64,000 nucleotides of DNA from Epiperipatus broadwayi (lineage: Eukaryota > Onychophora > Udeonychophora > Euonychophora > Peripatidae): assembly GCA_028023455.1 (NCBI GenBank), contig JAQFVV010000545.1, positions 62,001-126,000 on the forward strand, in the 5' to 3' direction. Each line of letters begins with the position of its first letter. Within the stretch, counting starts at the first letter, position 1. Below are positions 12,901-25,419 of this stretch, one piece after another. The position numbers and the translations under genes are program-made. Below the pieces are notes generated by a model. That model was not told where the DNA came from and searched no databases. It saw only the letters and a program-made list of their open reading frames with translations.

Positions 12901-14707
12901 CAAAAAATACTTTCTTCATAAGAAGTATTTTATTCTCTAAAATATCTATTTTCTAATAATCACTATTAATTAGCTTTTAAAATTATATACTGTCCAAAAT
13001 ACTACTTTTCTCCATCTCGTAATTTTCTGAACTAATCCAGCGTTTGTCATATTTCTAGGGTAAAGTTTCCGATTTATTTTCACTATATATGATGTTTCCA
13101 TGACCATTTGTTTGCAAATTGAGCTTCAATTTAGAGACGGTTGATTGGGAAAAATTAAATTAACACTGCATATCTATCATTTTAAAACTTTTAGAGATTA
13201 TTTATAACGACACTCTTGTAATTTTAAAAATGATTTTAGAGCGTCTATAAATTTACTTAGCTATTTTTCTAATAGCACAATTAACTTGAAAATTCAATCA
13301 CGAAGTCCTCTCCTAACAATTGAACTGAGCTTTTATACCGGAAGAAACTTCCCATTTGATTGGTAGATTAAACAATCAACTTTGCTGGCTTATTTACATA
13401 TTTACCAACAACACAAAATTTAAAATAAATAATGACTTATTTAATATTAAATATTTATTACACTATTAAATTTCTAAATAATTCTTATCGTTTATTTAAA
13501 TCTATTAAACACTTTAAAAAAAATATATTATTCTACTTGATTTTAATTTTAACTTTTATAAGACTATTTAAAATACACTAAGTCTTTTTTATACGTTATA
13601 TTTTTAAAACAATATTTTAAAATCAGATTTAATATTCTACATTGATTTATCTTTATTTTTATCTCGTGATAACTCACGTATTATTTATAAATTTTACAAC
13701 ATGATTTTAAAATAGTTATGCAACTTTATTAGACAACTTCCACGCATGTGTGTGTTTTAACTAACATCTGTTTTTTTTTATAACACAAGAAACGCTTATC
13801 GTCGTCTAAAAATAAACTAACAATTGCATTTTTAAAATAAATATTTTTAAAATAAATAAGATATTATAACAAATTTTTAAAATAATTATTTGATATCATT
13901 AAAATCAAATATTAATCTTCTATTTAAGTACTTACAATAATTACAATATTTATATTCTTTTATAATATTATTTTATCAACAATAAACATATGCATTTAAT
14001 TTCAACTTGTCTTTTTAAATACTTTAGCTTTAAATATTTATTTATTAAATCTATTAATGCAGTATTGATTATGGCCATTTTTCCCAATTATATATTATAA
14101 TCATCATCATTTAAAATGTCTCTCTCTATATCAGCACAATTTCACATATCAAATACTCATAGATTGCTTTAATTAAACCTTTTGAAATATTACCATAAGC
14201 AAAATTAACATCACATATTCAAATATATCTTAAATTTAAAATTTTTAATAGATTAGCACAAAATTAAATGGTGACCCATACAAAAGGGCACAGTATATAA
14301 AGTTGAAAGTACAAAATAGAAATTAACACTGTCAAAATTTTGTTGTAGACATTTTCTTCAGTACACTGGAATAACAATAAAGATTAAATAATTTTGAATT
14401 TAATTTTTTTTATTATAAATTAAACATTTAAAAAGATCTTATTAATATTTTATTAATTTTGATTTTGAAATTAAACAAGCATATTCTTATGTTAAAATAG
14501 ATATGCTGATAATTATAGAACTCCACTATCTGTTTTAGAAAGCTTTTTTTAAAATAAAGCTTGTATAACATATTTTGATAAAATTCCACAAAGTTGTTTT
14601 CAAAAGATTAAAGTAAATTGAAAAGAGTTATTAACTTTATTTCAATCAAGATAGGAAAAACATTTTTACCTTAAAAAACCTGTTTGAAGTTAGACTCGCT
14701 TAATACA
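9986..14707. other. Long AT-rich non-coding region
   Basis: There are no open frames above 60 codons over about 4.7 kb. The block from about 10880 to 13420 opens with a tract rich in TTTATTTAC and TTTACAAT and ends near 13400 with a somewhat less AT-rich segment. It could be a non-autonomous element or an old LTR-type repeat. I found neither terminal repeats nor coding remnants, so it stays unassigned. Confidence 0.4.
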
Positions 14708-16123
14708 GTCTGGAATTTTCAAATTGTCAACATCCAGTTTCAGATTAAAATTACTGGAAATCTATTAAGTCAATGCATGCACTTTTTACATCTTCATTTC
14801 CATCTTTCTAGTTTCAGAAAAGGTAAGTTTCATTTTTCTATTATAAAAAATAAAAATTTTATGATATTTTTTGTAATCAAATAAATTGAATTTTTTGTCT
14901 TTCTCTCAGTTTTTTCATTTCTAATGGAACTGAATTTGCCCTGAAATTTACATCAGAAAAAATACAAGATTTCACTGATGTTCTTAATTGAATGAATGTT
15001 ATTGGGGAGCAGATGGTAAATAGTTATTTTTATATATTTTTAATTATTACTTGAATATATTTTTTAATTATTATTTGAATTTATATTTGATAAAAAATGT
15101 ACGAAAAAAATATTATTGAAACTAACATAGACACTGATCAAAAAATAGCTCATAATTGTGTAAATTTTTATCTTGAATTATCTGAATTATTTGGTATGAT
15201 GTGGGCTTGGGTCCAGATGTCCAGTATGTGAATTAGGTGATAAGAGACAAAGATAAACATATTTTGAAAATATTATGACCTGATTTAAATTTTTCTATAA
15301 TGTCTTGTTTGCATTTTAATAATAATAAAAATACACAAATGCTAAAAGTAAAGATTTTGACAGTATATAAACTTAAGCTGATTATACACTACTGCAATGT
15401 AAATTTCAAAGCTACATATCAAATGCAAAGAGAGGTAGAAATTGATGAAGCTATTACTAAATTTTTGGTCATAGTAGCATGAATTAATATGAGCCCTCAA
15501 AACCTATAAAGATAGGATAAATAATACTATATTGCATTGACTCTAAACTACTAACTTATGTACCTCAAGCTTAACTCTATAATGAATTTAGTATTTCATT
15601 CACTTTTTATTTTATTTTGTGGATAGTGACTTTTAGTAGTAATTTTTAATAAATTACAAACATTATTGAAGTTCTTTATATAATATTTAAATTATACTAA
15701 TTATTGATCAATATTAACTACTTGTTATAAAGTATGTTATTCATTGAAAACCCCTGTATGGAAATACATTTTGAAGGGCTACTAGGAAAAATGAAAGGTA
15801 CTAATGTCTTTATTCTATGAAGTGTTCAAGTGATGGATTACCTTAGGTAAGTGTTATTATATATCATTTTTTTAGAAATTTTATGATGAATCCAACTAAC
15901 CTACTAACAAAATTATACTTTTAATATTTATCCATGATAATTTTGAATTTATGAAATAATATTAAAATAATTATTAGAAATATTAACTTTAATTTTTTTT
16001 ATTACTTTGAATATCAATGATTATATTTTTCAACTTAATTACATTCTTTTGTGTTTTATGTTTCAAACAATATATATTATGTCATTTTTGAATAATACAA
16101 ACTTATGCTATGATAAAATTTGT
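14708..16123 (+). repeat. 1.4-kb duplicated segment, copy 1 (partner at 48786-50250)
   Basis: This segment aligns with 48786-50250 in the same orientation along its whole length, with moderate divergence and small indels. Exon-like signals are shared. An open stretch ends at a donor (AAAAG then GTAAGT at 14823). A candidate exon at 14910-15015 is bounded by TCTCAG and GTAAAT. A 60-codon open frame at 15300-15482 is the same length in the other copy. In copy 1 the 14910-15015 exon has a stop in every frame, so this copy looks like a pseudogene. The source gene or element is not recognised. Confidence 0.75.
15300..15482 (+). CDS. Unassigned 60-codon open frame, conserved in both duplicate copies
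   Basis: The frame begins MSCLHFNNNKNTQMLKVKIL and ends in KFLVIVA. The copy at 49381-49563 has exactly the same length, start and stop, with about a dozen amino-acid differences clustered in the C-terminal half. No domain is recognised. Equal length could simply reflect recent duplication of neutral sequence. A coding function is a weak inference, and no promoter or splice evidence decides the start. Confidence 0.25.
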   Translation: MSCLHFNNNKNTQMLKVKILTVYKLKLIIHYCNVNFKATYQMQREVEIDEAITKFLVIVA

Positions 16124-16440
16124 GGCAATATGGCTGTTTTGCAAGTGAAAAGGTTAATGTATTTTTTACAAACCCTGACTATAAAGGGGTTGAAAAAAAG
16201 ATTAGAAGGTTAGTTCTTAGGGAAGTTTTCAGAATTGTAGATTTAACAGAACTATCATGAAGAAATAACTGAAGGCAAGACAGTGGATCTGGCTGATGGT
16301 AGTGCAACATTGGAGTTTTGATTCACATGGAGGATAGGGTTAGCTTTTTGTGTTCATTAGCTTATACAAAATGTGTACTAGATGGCTGCTTACCTAAAGT
16401 CTATCCAATTTTAGACTAAAGGGAGATTATTGCAGGTTAA

Positions 16441-16584
16441 CAGTTACCTGAATTATACCTTGCCATTGATGACAATAAGCCAGTCTGTTTTAAAAGGAAT
16501 CAGCTTACCAAAAGAATCCATCAGCTTGCTGAAGAAGTAGATATACAAATGCTGATTTATCTATATGCAGAGAAGCACAAATAA
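16441..16584 (+). pseudogene. Possible 3'-terminal exon, 47 codons, unrecognised
   Basis: The frame reads QLPELYLAIDDNKPVCFKRN and continues without a stop to YLYAEKHK and TAA at 16582. Its composition (mixed third positions, charged helical end) is far more protein-like than the flanks. Acceptor-like AG dinucleotides lie just upstream (TTATTGCAG ending at 16436, and AACAG ending at 16443); a stop immediately upstream means an exon would have to start at about 16444. It lies just beyond the part of copy 1 that is shared with copy 2. It may be the last exon of an unidentified gene or a fragment of one. Confidence 0.35.
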
Positions 16585-16949
16585 ATGTATATATATAAAG
16601 TACAGCTAGTGAGTAGTAATATATAATATTCTTTTAAATCATTTATTAAAAAAATGACATTTAAAATCTAGCTTAAAAGTATAAGTTAATGATTTAAAAA
16701 CAAAGAATTAATTAATGGATAATTTTATAAAAGAAAAAGTAAATTCCTAAAGCGTTTATAGATTAGAAAGCAAAGGAACTTAAGGGAATATTTTTTAAAG
16801 ACATTTATAATTAATCAACAGTAACCTGACAAAGTTTGATATTTTTTTCAAAAAAAAAAGAAAAACTTTTATAAATTTTATGTATATTTCAACTTGGAAT
16901 TAATTGTGAAAAATATAATATTTTTAATAATTTTTTTATTTTGACAAAG

Positions 16950-17400
16950 TAAAATATATGTTATAAACATCAGTATGCATATACATATATGTTAAATCAG
17001 TCATTAATTATTCATTATAAAAATGAATTTCATTTATACCTAATTTTTTTATTATTTTATGACAATTCAAATATGTTCAGAAATTATTATACCACACATC
17101 TGTGTGTTGACATATAGATGTATTTTATGTAAACCCATTATGAGGTATTTGTAAATTAAAATGTGATAGTTTTATTATTATATGATAATTCCCATAAATT
17201 ATACTATACATCTGTAGGCATAGATCAGTGTATGTCAGGTAGACACACATTAAAATTAATCTTTCTTTTTTGTTATATGACCATGTCTCTGCACTGATGT
17301 AAACCTATTGGAACTTATATGTAAATACAATGTGATAGCAATTTTTTTATATTAATCAAAATCATAAGGCTTAATTTATATATGTATTGCCATATTTTGT
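16950..17400. repeat. Degenerate tandem repeat, two to three diverged units
   Basis: Related blocks recur in order. ATGACAATTCAAATATG (about 17058) corresponds to ATGATAATTCCCATAAAT (about 17180). The stretch ending in AATGTGATAG at about 17168 corresponds to the one ending at about 17340. The units are about 120-170 bp long and heavily diverged. Confidence 0.45.
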
Positions 17401-17696
17401 AGTCCTTAATTTCATTTTTTATTGTTGTTAATAAATTGATATTTCATTGTTAAAATTAATCCAGTGACTTACACAATTCAAAAATATAAATTATTATAAG
17501 TTGTATTATATTTCTTGTTCACAATAACAGTTACAGAGCTTGTGTTCTCTGAGCTTGATTCATACATAACAGTCTTTATATAAAAGGGAATTATATTTAG
17601 TGTTTATGGGTATCTATTTTGATGTTGATGATTCTGGAGTGGTACAAACGGGATATCCTTTAAAGTTCATGCACTACATTTTATTTAGTTTCATAT

Positions 17697-17918
17697 TCAT
17701 TTAGAAATTAAGTTTATAGCTGGCCAGAACATTAATGGAACTATGTGGCCACAGCATTGATGATAATCAGCATATTCTAATATCCCAGCATTATTTTTTA
17801 TTGTTATATATTCTGATGGATTAGCACTTGTTTGTGCATCCAAATTAATGTCTAAATAATCTGCCTCAAGCTGGCAATGATTAAATATTTGGTCTGCTCT
17901 ATAGTAGACCCATTTCAA
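17697..17918 (-). CDS. Unassigned 73-codon minus-strand open frame
   Basis: The frame includes YYRADQIFNHCQLEADYLDI and HQCCGHIVPLMFWPAINLI and ends in TGA. Its amino-acid composition is less AT-driven than that of random frames here, which hints at former coding sequence. No family is recognised and no good splice sites bound it. It may be a fragment of a transposon protein. An upstream in-frame stop lies about three codons before the tentative start. Confidence 0.2.
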   Translation of the reverse strand: MKWVYYRADQIFNHCQLEADYLDINLDAQTSANPSEYITIKNNAGILEYADYHQCCGHIVPLMFWPAINLISK

Positions 17919-18227
17919 ATCCAGTCACCAGATTGACTATTGATTTATTTTTATTATTAATTAGTCATGATAATGAATATTACTTTTGGGTAATGCTGAT
18001 GAACTTATAGTTAACACACTTATATTTAATATAGTTAATAGTTAGCTGTGCTCTTCTCTCAGAATGAGATCTCATGCTCATTTTTTTGATATTTAATTTT
18101 ATATTAATCATTCATTTATATTAAATTTAATATTTTACATTTAAAATCCAGTTGATTTGCAGTTGATGGTGATGAGTACCATCACCCTAGGTAACCCTCA
18201 GAGTCTATACCATTACAATATATATAT

Positions 18228-18976
18228 ATGAAAAACAAAAATGCAAGTTAAAAAACTTGCTAACGCTTGTATTTATGTCCACAGATGGCGTTCTACCAAA
18301 AACACCGATCAAGCGTATGTTTTGTTTACATAAACGTCAGAGTAGTATACACTATCCCTAACTTTATTCCACTTTCAGATCATGATTTCAAGCTGTTTGC
18401 TATCATCAGTGAAAGACAGGAATAAAGAAACTAGATCTAAACACAAACTCTGAGCGTTTATGAAACAATTTCTATTCAGCTTGCAAGCGTGAATTTTTTA
18501 GACACGTAATGTCTTCAAACTCAGCATAGCAAACCAGATAGCTATATGGGTCTGATCTCAGTTCAGCATCACCACATAGTAGAAGCCTCTGCAATCTATA
18601 TCATTGCAAGAAAGACCTCAAAGGTACATTTATGAAAAACAAAAATGCAAGTTAAAAAACTTGCTAACGCTTGTATTTGTGTCCACAGATGGCGTTCTAC
18701 CAAAAACACCGATCAAGCGTATGTTTTGTTTACATAAACGTCAGAGTAGTATACACTATCCCTAACTATAATTCCACTTTCAGATCATGATTTCAAGCTA
18801 TTTGCTATCATCAGTGAAAGACAGGAATAAAGAAACTAGATTTAAACACAAACTCTGAGCGTTTATGAAACAATTTCTATTCAGCTTGCAAGCGTGAATT
18901 TTTTAGACACGTAATGGCGTTTATGTAAACAAAACATATGCTTGATCGGTGTTTTTGGTAGAACGCCATCTGTGGA
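18228..18976. mobile_element. Composite fold-back element with duplicated unit and 59-bp inverted repeats
   Basis: A unit starting TATGAAAAACAAAAATGCAA occurs at 18228 and again at 18632 (period 404 bp). The two are nearly identical for about 285 bp up to CGTAATG. The second unit is then followed by an inverted copy (18918-18976) of the 59 bp at 18278-18336 and 18682-18740, which contains the core CAGATGGCGTTC. The element 18682-18976 therefore has about 59-bp terminal inverted repeats. The whole array is bounded by TA-rich tracts (about 18220 and 18977). Each unit start also carries a small hairpin (GCAAGTT/AACTTGC). It looks like a MITE or fold-back family. No coding capacity is seen. Confidence 0.85.
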
Positions 18977-18999
18977 TATATATATATGTATATATAACA

Positions 19000-20890
19000 G
19001 TTTAATTACACATCAGCATATATAGATTCAGTTTTCTTCAACTCTTAAAGCATGGAGTTCTTTAGATTTTTCCTTTCAGAATGGCTAAAATATTCTCGAT
19101 TTTTGGTTGTTCTAAAAAATCTGATAGTCAATTCTGTTTTAGGTTAAAGCATTTTGAATATATTTTTTGTTTTCTTTAATCATTTCTATTGCTGTTCTTA
19201 GTATGTTGCTTTCATTAGGTAATTTGGACATTATTTACTTATTTTTTTCAGATAATGACAAAACTCTCAGCTATCTATAAATAAAATATAGCATTGCTTT
19301 GGAAGCTAAATTGATTATAACTATCTTCATCCATTTTCTTAAAAACTTTATGTATCAGTGCCATATTATCAACAGTAGTTGTACATTTTTATTTTTGCTT
19401 TTGGTTGGCAATGTTAGTTTCAGAGTTGTTTTCCATTAGTAATTATGCTAGTTTTTTTCTGTGGCTGTAGATAGTTAATAATGTTGATACAAAATGATTT
19501 CATATGCATTTTCTGTGTCTATGACATGCATTTTTTTGTGCCTATGACATAAGCAATTTTTATGCTGCTTTTGTGTATATGAATTATTGAATTAATTTTT
19601 TAGCTATGTCATTTGATTCTGGATAGCATAGTGGATGATTTCAGTGTGCTTTAGGAAACATGATGCTGTAAATACATCACTATTATTCATTCTTAATTAT
19701 ATATCACACAAAATATTATATGATTTTCTCTGCTTGTTTTTACATATACCTTAAAAGTAGTAATTCTACTTACTGAATTAAATATCCATATACTGCAATC
19801 TAGAGTAGGAGTGGAATAAACAGAGTTAGTCCAGATATCTTGATATCAATGGAATGCAAAATTTCTTTAATTTATTGCTTCTTATGAAATGATATTCTTA
19901 AGTAATCAGTGTTCAAATCCATTGAAGAATATAACTGAATTTTATAAAGAATAATTTTTTAAGAAAAGTTCTTCATTGTAATTGTGATTTCTTGCCAAAA
20001 ATCATAATTTCTAAGTCATTATTTATAATCTTGTGAAAGCTTAATCTTTTTTAGCATTCATCACAAATACTTTTCCATACTTTTATTTATTTTTGTCGTA
20101 CAAATATAAAATTGATGTAAAGCTCTAACTCTACATCTGACTAAATGCTATAATGAAGAATCCAAAATATGCTTTGATAGATTTTTTCTATTTTTATACA
20201 TAACCTCTAGAATGATTGATAATCTCAAGATATTTAAAATTTAATGGTTTATGCTTAGAACAATTTTTTCAAAAATTCATTTTCTCAATATTTAATACCA
20301 TTGTTTGATTTAAATTTATAAGGTTGATTTTTATTTTTGTTTTTTAAAAATTAAATATCAAGACAGTGCATCTGCACACAGAATTTGTGTGCTTCACTTA
20401 TAGTTAAGTATGTAGTCATATTTTTATAATACATTTTTCCATCTATAAAGTAAGGTAAGACATTTAAGAAGAGATTTTGAAAATAATCATATACTGATAA
20501 CATATTTGCCATTGCCAGTGAAAATAACATTTGAGAAGAAATTTATTTTAGAAAAGATTCACAGGCATAGCTCATGTTCTATGAAAATTTCATGAAATCC
20601 ACAGAAATACTAGTGAAATTTTCTTAATACAAACAAAATTGCTAATGTTTCTTTACCCTGATGACTGTAATTTCACTTAGTCTTGGATAGAGAATAAGAA
20701 GCATTTACTATAAGTTGTGCATTATCAGGATGTGAAATAATGGCATTAATACTATACTTATTTACATTTGTCATTTGGTATAATATTTTATCTGGTTGGT
20801 AAAGTTATTTAATAACTTTAAATGTTTTTTATTCATAATGACATTTCCATTTATTACTTGTTTAAGATCATGAAGTGTTTTAGTTACATG
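19000..20890 (-). mobile_element. Ty3/Gypsy pol remnant (RNase H and downstream)
   Basis: Minus-strand reading from about 20760 gives NAIISHPDNAQLIVNASYS and then KETLAILFVLRKFH, the RNase H segments around the G-A-V-L-S-H and E-x-L-A-I-V-F-x-V-x-K-F-H motifs of Gypsy pol. About 20430-20350 gives KYDYILNYK followed shortly by ADALS, the end of RNase H. Sequence further left (to about 19000) should be integrase and 3' region but is too decayed to prove. Stops are frequent. The 19264-19417 part is shared with 9034-9233. Confidence 0.75.
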
Positions 20891-21839
20891 AGCTTTTTTT
20901 TTGTAAGAATACTTCAAAACAATGTATAATTCTTATTAGGTTTATAGAAGCATATTTGGGCCATATAATAAGTACTGAAACTACAAGTTGTAAAAAACAA
21001 TATACAACATCTTTCTTACCTTATAATATAATAGGAATTACATTAATATCTAATGTTAAGACCTTCACAACATAAAAACACAACAGAATAGTAAGTGAAA
21101 ATAATTTACTTTACTATTATCTCATCCTGGATATATAGTTTAATAAAGCAATAAAACCACAGCAAAGCCGAGTTAACATCAAGATAAAATATTTCATATC
21201 TGCAGAGAATAGTTTAAATAAAAATCATTTTAGCTCAGTTCATTTATTTCAGTTACCTTAATCTTTTACTGAAAATGTTCAAATATTATACTAATTCTAG
21301 AAAATGGTCTACATGATTTAATTTGAAAGTTGCTTTAATGATTTACTCTATTTTATTATTGTTATTATAATTACTGGCAATGAAAAGAAGTTTTCTATTA
21401 ACTGAAAAGATTCTTTGATTCTTTTTTGAAGTTTTAAAAGAACAGCCTGTATATTCCTAAAGTTCATCCATATTTTCTTAGCATTGCAATTGTTATTATT
21501 GTATCATAATACACATGGTTAAGAAATATGAATGGGCTGCTCACTAGTATATATTAACTAGTATATTGAGTTTACAACTTTTATCTCTGTATTTAAGTTC
21601 AATAAAACATTGTAATCCTATTTCTTAGATACCCAATAATTTTTAATTGAAGCATAGGTTGAATTTTTTTGAAGACAGTGTTCAAATATATATATGAATA
21701 TTTATTTATTTTTATATTCACAATCATGATATTTAAAAATAAATTGTGGCTTTCTTTAAACAGTTGACTCAAAAGATTAACTAATTATAACTTAGATTAC
21801 TTTGTAAGAGAAAACTGCATGAATTGGAAGAACTATCTA
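20891..21839. other. AT-rich non-coding stretch
   Basis: The left part may contain further RT remnants of the neighbouring minus-strand Gypsy, but no motif could be confirmed. Nothing else is visible. Confidence 0.4.
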
Positions 21840-23225
21840 ATATTAAGTAGGATATTGTCAGATTTCCTGTGATTAAAAAAAAAGAGAGACTTTGGAATGG
21901 GAATATGAAGTCTACTACAAGAACACAGTCCCTATGATTTTGCCATTTTAAATTACAAGCACTTTAAATAAAGAGATATGTTATGCAATTAAATTTAGGA
22001 GTTCAGAAATTTCAAAAAATGATGGAGTTATGACTGACATTTTTAAAAAAGCAAGTGAAGAATTAAAGAAATTGTTAGCAAAAGTATATACTAAATAAGA
22101 AAGATTTACCAAATGATTGGAAGAATACCGAAAGGATGTCAATATTTTAGAATGATGAAAGGAAATAATTAGAAACTACAGATTTATAAATCTTCTATTG
22201 ACTTCATGTATGATTTTGGATTTTTTAACAAAAAAGAACATGTTACATTTAAAAGTAATTACATCCAAGTTTTAAAAGAAATTATGGAAAGGACTAGTAA
22301 ATATGAATTGTCATTTGCTTTGTATTTATAGATTATAAAATGCAATAATTAAAGTCTTGGAACATTAAATCATAAATCCATGAAAGAATATTTATTAAAA
22401 TAGTAGTAGTAATTAGAATAAAATATGATACTAAGAATGATAATATTAATAAGGATATATGATATAGTGATGACATCTCTCAAAAAAATGTTTATAATAA
22501 TTTTATAGTGTATTTTGCGAATTAAGATGGAAAACTAAGAGAACATAAATAAATGGACATTATTTGTTATTAGATTTTGAAGATGATGTGATTCTTTCTG
22601 AAATATGGGTTCAGAGATTCACGAAATGTTACAAGAGCTATTGGATGAAAGAGAAACAATAAAATTAAAGGCAACTACTCAAAACAACTAAAATAATGTT
22701 TAATGGCTTTTCAAAGATGAGAAAATAAAGATTGATAATAATGAAGCAGAAATTAATAATTATAAATATCTTGATCAAATTATTAATATAACTGAAACAT
22801 AAATGAATTAATCATTAAATTTAAGTGAAGCCATTTGGTAGAAATAATTTAATATTAAAGGAAATATGTCTATGTGCTTGAAAAAGAAGACTTGCTTAGT
22901 TATGGATTTGAAACTTGGATACTTAGTGGATAGCAATTCAGATATTTTAGAATTACACAGCAAAGTATTTCATGTTGAGAATAATAATGAGATCAAAAGT
23001 AAAATGCATGAGTGATAATACTTACAGGTATTTCTGACATCATTCAAATGTTAAGAGACTATAACAAGGTTGAATTGAATATGCTTGTAAAAAAGATAAC
23101 AGTAAATGGATGACTAATATATACTCAACATTATAAAATTATAAAGTAGCAAAGTTTATGGAACAAAAGAATTGGATTAAAGGTGGAGAGATCATCATCT
23201 TGCAATGGATTGATAATGATGATTA
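21840..23225 (+). mobile_element. Strongly decayed RTE-like LINE, reverse transcriptase and 3' end
   Basis: The plus strand encodes, in shifting frames, LPNDWKNTERMSIF (about 22100), matching the I-P-x-D-W-K block of RTE RTs. The catalytic region follows as LLDFEDDVILS (about 22570), with FEDD where FADD is expected. Remains of the Y-L-G block (NYKYLDQIIN) lie near 22760. The 3' end (about 23188-23225) reads GAGAGATCATCATCTTGCAA and then an ATGATG-rich tail, the same terminal pattern as the minus-strand RTE at 61690. No long frame survives. The endonuclease part is not visible. Confidence 0.75.
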
Positions 23226-23383
23226 TATTTAATTAATACAATTTCATTTAACAAGTTTTATTTTATCGCATAACATTGAATGTAAAATGTAAATTTAATT
23301 TTATAATTATTTTTATTTTTTAATAACTTTGAAATTAATGTTATATTAATCTTTTGATAATATTTACCTTTTTAATTTTGTAG

Positions 23384-23455
23384 ACATTATGGATAGTTCT
23401 GAAGCTGATATAGAATGGAGTGAAGAAAGTGATGACTGGTTTCATGCTAATAAAA
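23384..23455 (+). CDS. Host gene exon 1 (of those visible), unrecognised protein
   Basis: The exon is preceded by a T-rich acceptor ending TTTTGTAG and followed by the donor GTATGT. The open frame MDSSEADIEWSEESDDWFHA then NK ends with one extra base (phase 1). The ATG is at 23389-23391, six bases into the exon; it could be the initiator or an internal methionine. The peptide is acidic with two tryptophans and has no motif I recognise. Its phase joins exactly to the exon at 24478 by completing a lysine codon. Upstream exons or a 5' UTR were not found. Confidence 0.65.
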
Positions 23456-24477
23456 GTATGTTGTGAAATGAGTTTTTAAATTAAAATTGAATAGCTTCAT
23501 TTTTTTTCACAATCACACACATCTATTACTTCATGAATAAATATATGTTATATAAAATCTCAATTGGTTCTATACATTATATATTGTGAATTATAATTTT
23601 TCTTTTTGTTTGGTTTTATTATTTGAATAAAACCATTAGTTCTGAAGTTTAATTATTTAATGATTATGGCATATTTCATATACAGTATATGATTTTAAGT
23701 ATGTATGTATAATTTATATTACACACATACACACATATATATATATGAATCTATAAGCTTTTACAATTGTGACTTTTGTTAGAACTCATTATGATGCAAT
23801 AAATATTAATTTAAAAAAAGTGCATCCACAAACAATCACTGTAAAAAAAAAAAATTAAAAATTATACAGCAATAATTGAGATTATTATATATAAGTAAAG
23901 CCATTTAAAATTATTATTATGTAAATGGTAAATTCAAAATAATGAAATTTATTTTACAATTTAGGTTTGTTGATTATATTTGAGGTTCTTTGTTTCATCA
24001 TGCCTTAACTTTCAAAATACTATATCATTTTTAAACATATCTAAGCACTTTTGTTTTATAATTAATTTTATATTTTCTGTCATTATCAATTTATCTAATG
24101 ATTCTTTATTTTTTGATTCTAAGTTCTACATTTCTTTAGTTTAATCACATTTCTTCTTAGTCTCCTTATTTTTTTTTTATAATCTCTCTTTTTATTTTTC
24201 ATTCATAGTTATATTTATTTTTTATAATAATTTCATTTTCTGACAAAATGATATTCAAATTAAAAGATTTCTTAGTTATTATAATTCTTATTTTAATCAT
24301 TTTTTACTGAGGAAAAAATCTATTATGCAATGCATGCATGATTTTCAAAATGTTATACAATAAAAGATATAAGGAAATAATGGAGATATGATTTATAGAT
24401 AATGTTCTTTTGTTTAAAGATGATCAGTTTATTCTTTTATATTTCTATCTGTATTTTTATTTCTAACTTTTTTTTAG
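23456..24477 (+). other. Host intron 1 (1,022 bp)
   Basis: The intron has GTATGT at its 5' end and a long pyrimidine tract ending in TTTTTTTTAG at 24477. The content is AT-rich with a short CA/TA microsatellite near 23720-23750. No other feature is seen. Confidence 0.6.
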
Positions 24478-24605
24478 AATATTTTTATTTTAAAGATTCT
24501 CATAGAGCAAAATCTTGCTGTAAAGAAAACAATATCACTAGAGATTTATCAGAAAAAATAATGGGCAAAATTGATTTGGAGTTTAATAAAATTTCTTCAT
24601 TCCAG
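24478..24605 (+). CDS. Host gene exon 2, unrecognised protein
   Basis: The exon starts after a strong polypyrimidine acceptor and ends at CAG followed by GTAAGT, a near-perfect donor. Joined to exon 1 it reads K-YFYFKDSHRAKSCCKENN and on to IDLEFNKISSFQ, ending in phase 0. It is rich in lysine with one CC pair; no signal peptide, membrane segment or known domain is visible. The frame is open throughout, and the two junction phases agree with the exons on both sides (23384-23455 and 57895-57933), which is the main evidence that it is real. Confidence 0.7.
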
Positions 24606-25419
24606 GTAAGTAGTCTGTAAAGTAGAATATAGTTTTTCTTCTCCTACATTTGTGATTTCCATATTCATGATTTTAGTTGTATGTGATTAAAAAAAAAAAT
24701 TAAATGAAAAGAAAAAAATAGAAATTAATAAAAAAAAAGAATCTTTTAATTTTAGTTACAGTGTAAATCACTGGGCACTGTAATTACAAAATATCACAAG
24801 TAAATCTGTCTTTTTAAACCACACAAACTCTGCTAAAAAATTAAATAAACAGTAATATTTTTAATAATCCATTTAAGATAAAACATATTTGTGTTTTTTA
24901 ACATACTGATGATGAAATATTCTACTATATAATAAATGTCCAAAATCTTCCAAAACATAAATACAGCCCAAATATGGGCTATAAAATCTCCCACTACATA
25001 AATGTAGGGCTATCAAATTTCCCAGTCCATCTGAGTTGTCACAAATTCAAGTTTTGACTTGTTCAGTAGTTTAGATCTCGCATTTCAAAAATAAAATCTA
25101 AATATGAAATTAGATTACATGCAGATCTAATAAATGATAATGATCAAAGAGAGTAAAATAAAATAATAATAAAAGTCATAGAGAAAGAAACTGAGTACAA
25201 GAATGTGATTTAAATAAACAGAAGCAAAACTTCATAATAAGCATAAATAGGCAGTAATTAGAGTAGTTAGAGAAAAGGAATAAAATTAAGAATAATAATA
25301 AGGTAGTCACATGACTAGGTTGAAGCAATAATCAATGATAATGGAGAGGAAGAGGCAAAAAGGGATAGATGGATGACTATTATTGAATGAAATATTGATG
25401 TGAATACAAAATATGCTTT
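24606..25419. other. Non-coding part of intron 2
   Basis: AT-rich, purine-biased sequence around 25080-25400 has no open frame or recognised repeat. Confidence 0.4.
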
